19,272 bases of DNA. It comes from H2-BAC3 sp045863035 (GTDB taxonomy: Bacteria > Bacteroidota > Ignavibacteria > Ignavibacteriales > Ignavibacteriaceae). The position numbers and the translations under genes are program-made. How positions within the stretch are numbered: position 1 is the first letter of the stretch; each line of letters opens with the position of its first letter. The stretch covers positions 1 to 19,272 of the forward strand of contig BTUV01000056.1 of the NCBI GenBank assembly GCA_045863035.1. Direction: 5' to 3'. Positions 1 to 7,528 of the stretch are shown here, piece after piece. The notes under the pieces are model-generated. The model made no database searches. It was given only the letters and a program-made list of their open reading frames with translations, and had not been told where the DNA came from.

Positions 1-21
1 TTCGAGCTTAACTTGGCACCC

Positions 22-82
22 AATTCATACTTCATAATTCATACTTCATAATTCATACTTCATAATTCATACTTCATAATTC
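22..82. repeat. 14-bp tandem repeat, about 4.4 copies
   Basis: The unit AATTCATACTTCAT occurs four times head to tail without a mismatch, followed by a partial AATTC. It lies in the non-coding region before the first gene. The same motif in the opposite orientation recurs at 7613-7640, next to the CRISPR array, so this looks like a dispersed intergenic repeat family rather than a one-off slippage tract. Copy number is likely to vary between strains. Confidence 0.95.
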
Positions 83-163
83 CCTTGCCTTCTCCGCTTG
101 ACTTGGCTAAGTAATTTTCTTAGGTTTCGCTCCAGATTATAAAATTTCTACTTAGGACAATTT

Positions 164-754
164 ATGAATTACGCAGCAAAACCCTCACTTTCTTCCTCAA
201 TCATGCAGCTTGCCATTAAATGCTCCGGCAAAAATCTGCTTCACCCGGAAACTGCCTCCTGGAAAGGGCGTCTGGCAGCGGAAGGGCTGCATCCCTCCAA
301 GACCGCATTGAGCCGGGCTGACCGTCTGATTAAGTCACTCTACAAGGATGACCTCCGCTCCCGCTTCAGCCGGCTTTCACTGTTCGATGAAGCGCTACCC
401 GGTCAAAGCAGAGTGCCCTGTTTCTTTAATCACTCCGGAAGCTCCGAGCCGGTGGACTGCTCCCTGAATCACATCAACTATGGTAATCATCCGGAAGCTG
501 CTGCTGATATATATACACTGCTTCCTCTTTCCGCCCCCTTTCTTCTTATAAACACGGGAAGATCATTTTTTCTTCATTGCAGTAATGACGCCCCCATCCC
601 GGCTTTATATACCGGTAATGCGCTTGATCAGCAGTCCCCCGGCCGCATCCGGCTTTCAGGTATTTCATTCGGAGACAAACTGAATATACAGGAAGAAAAA
701 CTTTTTCGCGCTGTAATTAACCGCTATTTCAGCAGCAAAGGAGAAGCCAGATGA
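164..754 (+). CDS. Hypothetical protein upstream of a Mu-like portal gene
   Basis: A 196-aa protein I do not recognise. It has no clear signal peptide, membrane segment or motif. The middle is rich in Leu, Ser and Pro, and the C-terminal part (IRLSGISFGDKLNI) looks like ordinary globular sequence. The ATG at 164 is preceded by AGGA at 154-157 with suitable spacing. The gene ends in an ATGA overlap with the portal gene at 751, so the two are translationally coupled and belong to one phage-type transcription unit. By position it could be a small structural or packaging accessory protein, but nothing in the sequence shows this. Codon use matches the portal and terminase genes that follow. Confidence 0.7.
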   Translation: MNYAAKPSLSSSIMQLAIKCSGKNLLHPETASWKGRLAAEGLHPSKTALSRADRLIKSLYKDDLRSRFSRLSLFDEALPGQSRVPCFFNHSGSSEPVDCSLNHINYGNHPEAAADIYTLLPLSAPFLLINTGRSFFLHCSNDAPIPALYTGNALDQQSPGRIRLSGISFGDKLNIQEEKLFRAVINRYFSSKGEAR

Positions 755-1815
755 ACATAAGCACTCTCACACGTGAAATTGCAATGAGGCAGTCCGCCGA
801 CTTCTATCTCCGTTTCCTCAGCACGCTGCCTGACCCCGACCCGGTTCTGCAAAAAACCGGCAAGGGAATTGAGGCCTATCGCGAACTGACCACAGATGCC
901 CATCTGTATGCTGCTATCCAACAAAGAAAGGCCGGAGTTCTTTCTCTGCCGGGATATATAGACGCGGATGAATTTCTCCTCAACATTCTTGAACCACTTC
1001 TGGAGCGGCTTGATCAGGATGCGCTTATCTCACAAATTTTAAACGCGCCGCTATTCGGATATACCGTGCTTGAAATAGTCTGGGAGCCGGTATATATCGG
1101 CAGCAGGAAATGGATACTCCCCGCCCGCGTTGAAGAAAAGCCGCAGGAGTGGTTCCGCTTTGATCAGACAAACTCGCTCCGGTATCTTTCCGGTAACGCA
1201 GCCGAAGGAACTCCGCTCCCTGAGAAAAAATTTCTTCTGGCGCAGAATGATGCCACATATATAAACCCATACGGCGAAAAAGTTCTCGCCCGGTGTTACT
1301 GGCCGGTTATTTTTAAGAAATCCGGGCTGGAGTTCTGGGTGATGTTCACAGAGCGATACGGCCTCCCCTTTGTGATCGGAAAGCAACCAACCGCCTCAAC
1401 CGAGGAGGAACAGGCAGAACTGCTCGCAAAACTTGATGAAATGATTCACTCCTCAGCGGCCGTAATTCCGGATAACAGTTCGGTTGACATAATCAGCTTT
1501 CCCAGCGGTGCTTCAATTGATGCTTACCGGTACTTTTTGGAATTCATGAACAGTGAAATCTCAAAAGCGGTGCTCACACAAACGCTCACCACGGAACTCC
1601 AACAGCGCGGTTCCTACGCGGCAGCACGCACACACAGTGCCCAGCTCGCCAAACTTCACCTTGCTGACGCGCGTCTTGCGGAAAAAACCATAAACCGGAT
1701 GCTTCGGTGGATTGTTGAAATAAACACATCCTCGCTCACCACTCATCCTATGCCCCGCTTCCGGTTTGATATATCGTCTCTCACCACATCAAACGAAAAG
1801 GAAAACAATGACTGA
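751..1815 (+). CDS. Mu gp29-like portal protein (DUF935 family)
   Basis: The 354-aa product matches the DUF935 (Mu gp29) portal pattern: an N-terminal segment ending in AYRELTTDAHLYAAIQQRKA, the central APLFGYTVLEIVWEP region, an FTERYGLPFVIGK segment around residues 200-212, and a Leu/Ala-rich C-terminal helix region with LTTELQQRGSYAAARTHS. In the family, the portal forms the ring at the phage capsid vertex through which DNA is packaged. It is clearly shorter than Mu gp29 (about 500 residues from memory), mainly at the C-terminus, so it may be a compact variant or a decayed copy. It overlaps the preceding gene by 4 bp and the next gene by 8 bp. The usual neighbour gp30 (head morphogenesis) is not present. 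The family call is from recalled motifs, not a search. Confidence 0.85.
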   Translation: MNISTLTREIAMRQSADFYLRFLSTLPDPDPVLQKTGKGIEAYRELTTDAHLYAAIQQRKAGVLSLPGYIDADEFLLNILEPLLERLDQDALISQILNAPLFGYTVLEIVWEPVYIGSRKWILPARVEEKPQEWFRFDQTNSLRYLSGNAAEGTPLPEKKFLLAQNDATYINPYGEKVLARCYWPVIFKKSGLEFWVMFTERYGLPFVIGKQPTASTEEEQAELLAKLDEMIHSSAAVIPDNSSVDIISFPSGASIDAYRYFLEFMNSEISKAVLTQTLTTELQQRGSYAAARTHSAQLAKLHLADARLAEKTINRMLRWIVEINTSSLTTHPMPRFRFDISSLTTSNEKENND

Positions 1816-2050
1816 GCTGCTCTCCCCTGAATTGATTAAACTTATGGTAAACGGCGGGGTTACCGCTGTGGTATTCATCATCTGGTATATATCATTCACC
1901 CGCATCACCCGGCAGAATCAGGAGGCGATGGATCATCTGATTGAGGTGCTGCATGAAGATATTAAGTATAAGGAACTGCTGACCGGTATGCTCAGCCGCG
2001 TTGAGCTGAAGCTGGATATCCTTAATAAACAATATCCTCCCCGCTGGTAG
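1808..2050 (+). CDS. Small single-pass membrane protein of the phage module
   Basis: An 80-aa protein with one strong hydrophobic segment near residues 10-28 (LMVNGGVTAVVFIIWYISF) followed by a charged, heptad-like helix to the C-terminus (EAMDHLIEVLHEDIKYKELL). I chose the ATG at 1808 because AAGGA lies a few bases upstream and the gene then overlaps the portal stop by only 8 bp. An upstream TTG at 1766 is possible but would overlap the portal by 50 bp. A membrane anchor plus coiled coil is seen in holin-like and XhlA-like phage proteins, but I cannot assign it. The stop codon is part of the Shine-Dalgarno sequence of the terminase that follows. Confidence 0.7.
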   Translation: MTELLSPELIKLMVNGGVTAVVFIIWYISFTRITRQNQEAMDHLIEVLHEDIKYKELLTGMLSRVELKLDILNKQYPPRW

Positions 2051-2054
2051 GAGG
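2049..2054 (+). promoter_or_regulatory. Shine-Dalgarno site pointing to a non-ATG terminase start
   Basis: AGGAGG is a near-perfect ribosome binding site that overlaps the TAG stop of the preceding gene. Five bases downstream the in-frame codon is ATA (2060-2062) inside a TATATAT run. No ATG, GTG or TTG occurs in this frame until TTG at 2324, which lies after the terminase ATP-binding motif. The site therefore suggests that translation begins, or once began, at or near 2060. Confidence 0.6.
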
Positions 2055-2059
2055 CATAT

Positions 2060-3439
2060 ATATCAGAATCAACACTCCCCACCAGACCCTACCTCATCGA
2101 ACTTGCCGCGCCTCAGCTTCTGCCGTATCAGCTCCGATGGTTAAACGATCAGGCGCGTGTTAAAATCTGGGAAAAATCAAGAAGAATAGGCGCCACATAT
2201 ATACAGTCACTCGAAGATGTAATTGACTGCCTTACCGGTCTTACCCCCGCGGTCTGGTTCACCTCAACGGATGAATCAGCCGCGCGTGAGTATATATATT
2301 ACTGCTCTGAGTGGCTGCGTTCATTGAGTGAGCTCCATTCAACAGAACTTCCGCCGCTTCCATCATCACCCAAGGGCAAAACCCGCTCGCGCGAAATCCA
2401 CTTCAGCAATAACACACGCATCCATGCACTCTCAAGCAACCCAAACGCCTTCCGTTCAAAAGGAGGCAAAGTTACCATTGATGAGTTCGCGCATCATAAG
2501 AGCGACAATCTCCTCTGGAAAGCAGCCGTTCCCTGCATCACCTGGGGAGCGCCGCTGCGGATACTTTCAACCCATAACGGCAAGGGCACGCTTTTTTATA
2601 AATTTGTTGAAGAAGCCGGAAAAGGGCTGCTCCCCTGGCAGCTTCACCGCACCGATATATATACTGCTGCTTCTGATGGTATTGTAGATGCAATCCTCGG
2701 TAAAGCTGCTTCACCGGAAGAAAAGGAAAAGTGGATAGCAGAACTCAGAAGTTATTGCACCTCGGAAGAGGTCTGGCAGGAAGAATACTGCTGCATTCCC
2801 TCTGATGAAAAAACTGCGTTCATCCATTTTGCGTTGCTTGAGCATTGTTACGGCGCGCCGGTTGAGCTAAGCCCTCGCGACACCCTCTACGCCGGTATTG
2901 ATATTGCGCGCAAAGGAGACTTTACCGTCATCTGGCGATTAGTAAGCCGCAGTAATATATTATATACCGTTGACCTCACCTGCCTGCGTAACGAAACATA
3001 CAGCCGTCAGTTTGAGCTGATGCTCTCCCTGCTCAAGACACCTGCTTTGCGCAGAATCTGTGTTGATGCCTCGGGGCTGGGCGGGATGATTTCGGAACTC
3101 ATCGAAAAAGAGTTTGGCAAGGCACGTGTTGAAAAAATTGTATTCAATTCAAAAATAAAAGAAGAGATGGCATTTGCACTCCGTAAACGTTTTGAAGATA
3201 AGACGCTTATCATCCCCTCCTCACCTGAAATTGCAGAGGATATACATTCAGTTAAAAAGATAATTACCCGTGCTAATAACGTCCGCTTTGCCGGAGAGAG
3301 GAATGAAAACGGACACGCAGACCGGTTCTGGGCTTTGGCGATGGCAGTTCATGCTGCTGAAAATGCTCCGCAGACGGGAGGCAGGATCCTCTCAACGGGC
3401 CGCGCCTCACAAGGTAAGCAAGTAAAGGGATTCAGATGA
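2060..3439 (+). CDS. Mu gp28-like terminase large subunit, start codon ATA or lost
   Basis: This is a phage DNA-packaging motor protein. Numbering from the ATA at 2060, residues 20-30 read LLPYQLRWLND (adenine-binding Q motif), 38-46 EKSRRIGAT (Walker A-like), about 139-143 TIDEF (Walker B with D141/E142), then the RNase H-like nuclease: GIDIARKGDFTV with D281, VDASGLG with D336, and HAD with D423. Total length of about 459 aa fits the family. The frame is open from the preceding TAG at 2048, but there is no standard start codon until TTG 2324, and starting there would remove the ATPase motif. Either ATA initiates (IF3-sensitive starts of this kind are known but rare) or the start has mutated and this is a recent pseudogene. 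It follows the portal, the reverse of the Mu gene order. The last 76 codons are duplicated at 7771-8000. Confidence 0.8.
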   Translation: MSESTLPTRPYLIELAAPQLLPYQLRWLNDQARVKIWEKSRRIGATYIQSLEDVIDCLTGLTPAVWFTSTDESAAREYIYYCSEWLRSLSELHSTELPPLPSSPKGKTRSREIHFSNNTRIHALSSNPNAFRSKGGKVTIDEFAHHKSDNLLWKAAVPCITWGAPLRILSTHNGKGTLFYKFVEEAGKGLLPWQLHRTDIYTAASDGIVDAILGKAASPEEKEKWIAELRSYCTSEEVWQEEYCCIPSDEKTAFIHFALLEHCYGAPVELSPRDTLYAGIDIARKGDFTVIWRLVSRSNILYTVDLTCLRNETYSRQFELMLSLLKTPALRRICVDASGLGGMISELIEKEFGKARVEKIVFNSKIKEEMAFALRKRFEDKTLIIPSSPEIAEDIHSVKKIITRANNVRFAGERNENGHADRFWALAMAVHAAENAPQTGGRILSTGRASQGKQVKGFR

Positions 3440-3466
3440 GATACGTATTGATTTGTGTAATTCGTG
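3210..3466. repeat. Terminase-tail direct repeat, copy 1
   Basis: A 257-bp block covering the last 76 codons of the terminase, its stop codon and 27 bp beyond. It is repeated at 7771-8027 with only two differences (C3245 versus T7806; A3295 versus G7856), and its last part recurs imperfectly at 8735-8808. The match ends abruptly on both sides, which marks the left boundary of the AT-rich island. Confidence 0.97.
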
Positions 3467-3570
3467 ACGGAGGTTTCCAGCAAGAAGCGAAATGTTACCG
3501 GTAATATTTTATTGATCTCCCTCAATCAAATTGACACAAATTGCCGGCATTTATTCAATAATTATTCTTA

Positions 3571-4419
3571 CTACCTTTCATCTCTTACATAGTTTACTAT
3601 CTCCCGTTCAGTGTCATAAGAATAAGCCACTAATTCAGCCCCACACTTATTAAAATAGTTTGACCAAAAAAACTTTGTATTTTCTATCTGCAAATTTGCC
3701 TTTGCCCCAAAATTTAATGTTGAGGTTGCCCCGTAAACAAATATCTTGCAATCTGTCAGATTCGGGAATTTATTGCTTTTTTCTAATTGTGAGATTTTGG
3801 TCAGTATCTGTTCATTTGAATGGTCCGCTATTCCTCTAAAATTCATTAAACCCCCTTTATCTTCATTAACCATATCGCTGAGTAAAATAATAGAATTATT
3901 ATAATCGTAATTTTCTGTACCTTCGAAACTATTTAGAATCATATCCCGGGTTGACTTATAATTTGCTCCCCTATTCAAAAGGTTTGATGCTTGGCTAATT
4001 GCATTGAGAATATCAGTATAATTTCCGCAATTTGCCCGCTCCTTTCTTTTTTGTTTGAGAATTTGACAGACCCGATTTATATTTGCCTTAATAGTATCTC
4101 TAAGCCGAACCGCCATAGAATCTTTTGCATTGTTCATGCCATCGCTTTTTAACGAAAAATTAATATCGGCTAAGTTTAAGTTAAATACTCGTTCTGATTT
4201 TGTCATACTGCATTCATCGATGAACTGCAAAGTGAAACTGTCAAACCTACCCATATTTTGCAAAATTGAGTTTGTAACCAAGCTCACATATTTATCCCAT
4301 GTTTCTTGACTAACTGACTTTGAATTATCCATTAGTACAACATAGTTTTGACGAGTGGTCTGGCAACCTGTTAATAACAGAACAAAGAATGATATTAAAA
4401 TATACTTTTTCATAGACAT
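3571..4419 (-). CDS. VWA-domain lipoprotein
   Basis: A 282-aa predicted lipoprotein. The N-terminus has two Lys, a hydrophobic core and the lipobox LLTGC with C19 as the lipidated residue, so it should sit on the outer face of the inner membrane or on the outer membrane. Immediately after comes a von Willebrand factor A-like start, VVLMDNSKSVS, whose D31-S33-S35 fits the DxSxS metal site (MIDAS); a later YTDI threonine and an ILLSDMVNED strand suit the rest of the domain. Pairs of Cys in the middle could form disulfides. The second ATG (residue 3) has better spacing from AAGGA and may be the true start. It lies 28 bp after the membrane-protein gene on the same strand, so the two are probably co-transcribed. 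Composition is AT-richer than the flanking genes, suggesting horizontal transfer. Function unknown; ligand or partner binding is the family expectation. Confidence 0.8.
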   Translation of the reverse strand: MSMKKYILISFFVLLLTGCQTTRQNYVVLMDNSKSVSQETWDKYVSLVTNSILQNMGRFDSFTLQFIDECSMTKSERVFNLNLADINFSLKSDGMNNAKDSMAVRLRDTIKANINRVCQILKQKRKERANCGNYTDILNAISQASNLLNRGANYKSTRDMILNSFEGTENYDYNNSIILLSDMVNEDKGGLMNFRGIADHSNEQILTKISQLEKSNKFPNLTDCKIFVYGATSTLNFGAKANLQIENTKFFWSNYFNKCGAELVAYSYDTEREIVNYVRDER

Positions 4420-4447
4420 TAATCCTTTACTAAATTGCAGATTAAAT

Positions 4448-5482
4448 TTACCCGACTTTTCTTTTACTATTCTTTGAGTTTAATGACAAAACACTTTGTG
4501 TGCTTGTTGAACTATTTATTACAACTGCCCCCATGTTCCTTAAATCCGAATCATTAACAAATTTATAGTTAAATCGATTTTGTGCTTCTGTGATGAAAGT
4601 ATCGTGTCCCTTTGCAAAATGACCTTCTAAACTCTCGTTCTTCATCGACTTCTTTGAGTTATAATTCGTCTTATACACCTTGAACTCTTGAAGCACCGCG
4701 AATTTGTCTTCTGATTGTACTTTTAACTGATCTCGCATCCGTTGGTCATTTACTACAATCTTTTTAGTACTGTTTGCAATCAAATTGGTGAGTCGTGCAC
4801 ACTGAATGGTGTTCTTATAAGGCCCAATGATCAAACTCTTTTGGAAGTCGTAGTACCCGGCAAGAATAGGTGAGAGCATTCCCAAAAGCATCATAAGCGT
4901 TGAAATTATACCGCTACCTGATCCGCCCTCGATTTGGATACCCCTTACATGGCAAAGGTAATATACCATCACAAGATAAATAATCCCTATTATAGAAAGC
5001 ACAATAAGTTTTAGTACATTTCTTTCACGAGCATCTTTCGATTTATACTGCCTGAAATTTAGCAGTTCCTCGAATATTTCTTCGAAGAGCAAAATAAAAC
5101 AGTATGTCATGATGATGGCAATTAAGAATTGTCCGGTGACAGCCACCCACCCGGTAGCACTTAAAATTGCAGATGCCGCATAAAAGTTGAAGAATAGCTC
5201 GCCCATAACAAAAAACCACTTGGCAATACTATATTGACGCACCTTAGTCCTGATAGCTGGAAATTCCTCGATTCCAACAATTGGGGATTCTTTTCGGATT
5301 TCAAGCTCTTTACTATATTCAATCAGCTTTTCATTCAATTTCTGGTTTTCGATCCTGAGCTTTTTGGCAAGTGGCAGTGTTTTCTTCAAGCACCAATTCA
5401 TGCACTGATCCGCAAATCCCTTAATGCCGTTCTCATTTTTAAACCACTGATTGTATCGAATACGGAAATATAAATGTCTCAT
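4448..5482 (-). CDS. Four-TM membrane protein with N-terminal coiled coil
   Basis: A 344-aa protein I do not recognise. The N-terminus is basic and has a probable coiled coil (about residues 38-62, KLRIENQKLNEKLIEYSKEL). Hydrophobic segments lie near 89-109, 113-134, 157-177 and 191-211, the third preceded by positively charged residues. A soluble C-terminal part of about 125 residues follows, ending in Ser/Asn-rich sequence. The ATG at 5482 has AGAGGA upstream on the minus strand. It is the first gene of a two-gene unit with the VWA lipoprotein. A multi-pass membrane protein with a secreted VWA lipoprotein suggests an envelope complex, perhaps sensing or defence, but that is inference from the pairing and the CRISPR-bearing island only. 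Base composition is clearly AT-rich compared with the prophage and operon genes. Confidence 0.75.
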   Translation of the reverse strand: MRHLYFRIRYNQWFKNENGIKGFADQCMNWCLKKTLPLAKKLRIENQKLNEKLIEYSKELEIRKESPIVGIEEFPAIRTKVRQYSIAKWFFVMGELFFNFYAASAILSATGWVAVTGQFLIAIIMTYCFILLFEEIFEELLNFRQYKSKDARERNVLKLIVLSIIGIIYLVMVYYLCHVRGIQIEGGSGSGIISTLMMLLGMLSPILAGYYDFQKSLIIGPYKNTIQCARLTNLIANSTKKIVVNDQRMRDQLKVQSEDKFAVLQEFKVYKTNYNSKKSMKNESLEGHFAKGHDTFITEAQNRFNYKFVNDSDLRNMGAVVINSSTSTQSVLSLNSKNSKRKVG

Positions 5483-6128
5483 GGTGAACTTTTCCTCTGC
5501 GCTTAATTATTATAATCTATCTGAATCATCTATTCTTTAAGAGTGAAAGAAATACCAGATTTCCGAGAAATTAGAAATATTTTATTATAATGTTTATTGA
5601 ACCACCTTGAATGGTACTTGTCACGCCAGACCCACCTCTTAATTAACCTGGAAATCATGGAACTGATGCACCTCTGAGAAGTTTACTCATTCCCCCGTTA
5701 ATTCTTCTCAACAAGAAAGTACTTTTTTATCGAAAACAAAAAACCTGTTCGGTGATTATTGCAAGGATAGTACCAATTACTGTCTGCAATTGCCCAAACC
5801 ATACTAACAAAAGCGGCTTACTGGTTCATATAGAACCAATACATATTGTTCCCGAAATACCACAGGTTGAGACCGGTAGTATTAAAATAAAGCGCTGCCA
5901 AATTAATTTGGGAAAATGAATTTAAAGTATTGTAATTTCTCTGTGATTCAATTTTGTTTTACGTTAGATCAGAATTTATAGTACTTGCACCTCCTGTATA
6001 GCATACTTTGCACTGATAAAATTTTAAGCAGGTATTGCAAGTGGCAGCTCTTTGCTTAATAAAGACGCCTACTGGTTTTCTGCCGGTTGAGGATGCCAGT
6101 TGCAATAAAGCGATCTGAAAAGGTGCCC
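5483..6128. other. AT-rich stretch with no gene seen
   Basis: About 650 bp upstream of the minus-strand pair. I see no open frame with start, ribosome binding site and coding character on either strand. A small hairpin TGGTTC-atata-GAACCA lies near 5822-5838. The promoter of the membrane-protein gene must be near 5490-5560, but I cannot place it with confidence. The stretch may hold decayed sequence. Confidence 0.6.
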
Positions 6129-6505
6129 GGAGGTTTGAGAAAATCGCAAATTTTGCCGGAAGGAGCTAAGTTACTTTTTTATAAGAGGTTAGCTGAGGTA
6201 ACTTAAAGTAAGGGTATTTTTTAAAAAGTTCTCAAACCTCAAAAAAATGAAAATTGCAGTGGAGGTTTGAGAAAATTGGCAATTTTACCCCCTCAAAACA
6301 GCTCAAAAACGGGCTTTTAAAAGTGCGATTTTCTCAAACCTCAATTTTGACAAAAAACCTGAAGAGGTTTGAGAAGATTTTCGAGAAAAAAAGGTGCGAA
6401 AATGAGCTAAAAATGAGGGTAGTTCTTTAAAAGCTGCGAATTTGAGCCAAAAACAGGGTCTCCGTATAGGGAAAAAAAACAGGAGGTTTGAGAAGATTTT
6501 TTGGC
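6129..6505. repeat. Cluster of GAGGTTTGAGAA direct and inverted repeats
   Basis: The core GAGGTTTGAGAA occurs in plus orientation at 6129-6157 (GGAGGTTTGAGAAAAT), 6261-6286, 6364-6385 and 6482-6505, and as its complement TTCTCAAACCTC at 6229-6240 and 6331-6342. Plus and minus copies alternate for the first four, so the RNA or single strand could fold into successive hairpins with arms of 12 bp or more. Shared side sequences extend the similarity (for example TTTAAAAG followed by TGCGA near 6316 and 6429). The cluster ends about 100 bp before the first CRISPR repeat. No protein-coding gene is apparent. It could be an unrecognised non-coding RNA, a protein-binding array, or remains of a small mobile element. 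Confidence 0.85.
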
Positions 6506-6607
6506 ACTTGAAGCAAGTAAGGATAAACCGTTGAAACAAAAACACTTAGTAAAAATTTGGAAATTCAGAAAAAAATAGTTAATTTATAACCCATTGATTT
6601 AATTGCT
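6506..6607 (+). promoter_or_regulatory. Putative CRISPR leader
   Basis: An AT-rich stretch directly before the first CRISPR repeat, with A tracts and a TTTATAAC box at 6583-6590. It is taken as the leader because the mutated repeat, usually the oldest, is at the other end of the array (7493-7528). No standard -35/-10 pair with good spacing could be fixed, so the transcription start is not assigned. Confidence 0.5.
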
Positions 6608-7528
6608 CTTATCTTTTTAATCGAACTAAACTAGAGTTGGAACTCTCTTTCTTGAAATACCCGCTTTTTCAGCCTCTTCGCTTGAGCTTATCTTTTTAAT
6701 CGAACTAAACTAGAGTTGGAACGGGTCTTGATCCATTTCTTCAATCAGAAGTTGAATAATATTTCTTATCTTTTTAATCGAACTAAACTAGAGTTGGAAC
6801 AGGATCTTTCACTTACACCTATTAAATTATATTTCTCGCCGTCTTCTTCAATGGCTTATCTTTTTAATCGAACTAAACTAGAGTTGGAACAAGCCCTTTT
6901 CGCCGAGCTCCAGCCTGTCTTTTATGGCCAGACTTATCTTTTTAATCGAACTAAACTAGAGTTGGAACGAGTGCGTCTTCGTTCGTGGTGGTTGCTTCCA
7001 CCACTATCTTATCTTTTTAATCGAACTAAACTAGAGTTGGAACACTTCGGAGAGTGTATCTCCCTCAATAAATATCCCTTCCCCCTTATAATCTTATCTT
7101 TTTAATCGAACTAAACTAGAGTTGGAACCTAAATGGTATTTCATTGTGAAATCCTTTTTGATTGATGATTGGCTTATCTTTTTAATCGAACTAAACTAGA
7201 GTTGGAACAACTTAATCGTGTTCATGCTTGATTACCATTGCAAATACAGCAACTTATCTTTTTAATCGAACTAAACTAGAGTTGGAACAAATCTCTTTTT
7301 TGCTGAAGCGGACATTACTTCATTATTTTTAAACTTATCTTTTTAATCGAACTAAACTAGAGTTGGAACAAACAAGATACTTGTCAACATCTGCATTGAA
7401 AAACTTAAGTTTCTTATCTTTTTAATCGAACTAAACTAGAGTTGGAACAGCTGTTCTTTTCTCGTGGGGTCAAAGATTCCCATTGCAGGTTCCTTATCTT
7501 TTTAATCGAACTAAACTAGAGTTAGAAC
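6608..7528 (+). CRISPR. Orphan CRISPR array, 12 repeats and 11 spacers, type III-like
   Basis: Twelve 36-bp repeats begin CTTATCTTTTTAATCG and end CTAGAGTTGGAAC. They start at 6608, 6687, 6765, 6855, 6933, 7008, 7093, 7173, 7253, 7334, 7413 and 7493. All are identical by eye except the last, which has a G-to-A change near its 3' end (GTTAGAAC). Spacers are 43, 42, 54, 42, 39, 49, 44, 44, 45, 43 and 44 bp, unusually long and variable. If read left to right, the last eight bases GTTGGAAC resemble the ATTGAAAC-like 5' handle of type III (and some type I) crRNAs, and the degenerate repeat at the right end gives the same direction. Long uneven spacers also favour type III. No cas gene occurs in the window, so processing and interference would need Cas proteins encoded elsewhere. 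I found no spacer matching other parts of the window by eye. Confidence 0.98.

Noticed and set aside
5234..5473. Plus-strand open frame opposite the membrane-protein gene
   Set aside because: Antisense shadow; the minus-strand frame has membrane segments, a ribosome binding site and an operon partner.
6303..6545. 80-aa minus-strand open frame in the inverted-repeat cluster
   Set aside because: Phe/Lys-rich low-complexity translation of the repeats, with no ribosome binding site; the repeat structure explains the open frame.
6716..7105. 129-aa open frame inside the CRISPR array
   Set aside because: It is made of repeated YLFNRTKLELE units, which is just the CRISPR repeat read in one frame; the spacers break any coding pattern.
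6644..7492. Spacers targeting the prophage or restriction gene in the same window
   Set aside because: Compared by eye, no spacer showed a convincing match of useful length to other parts of the window; a database search is needed to find true targets.
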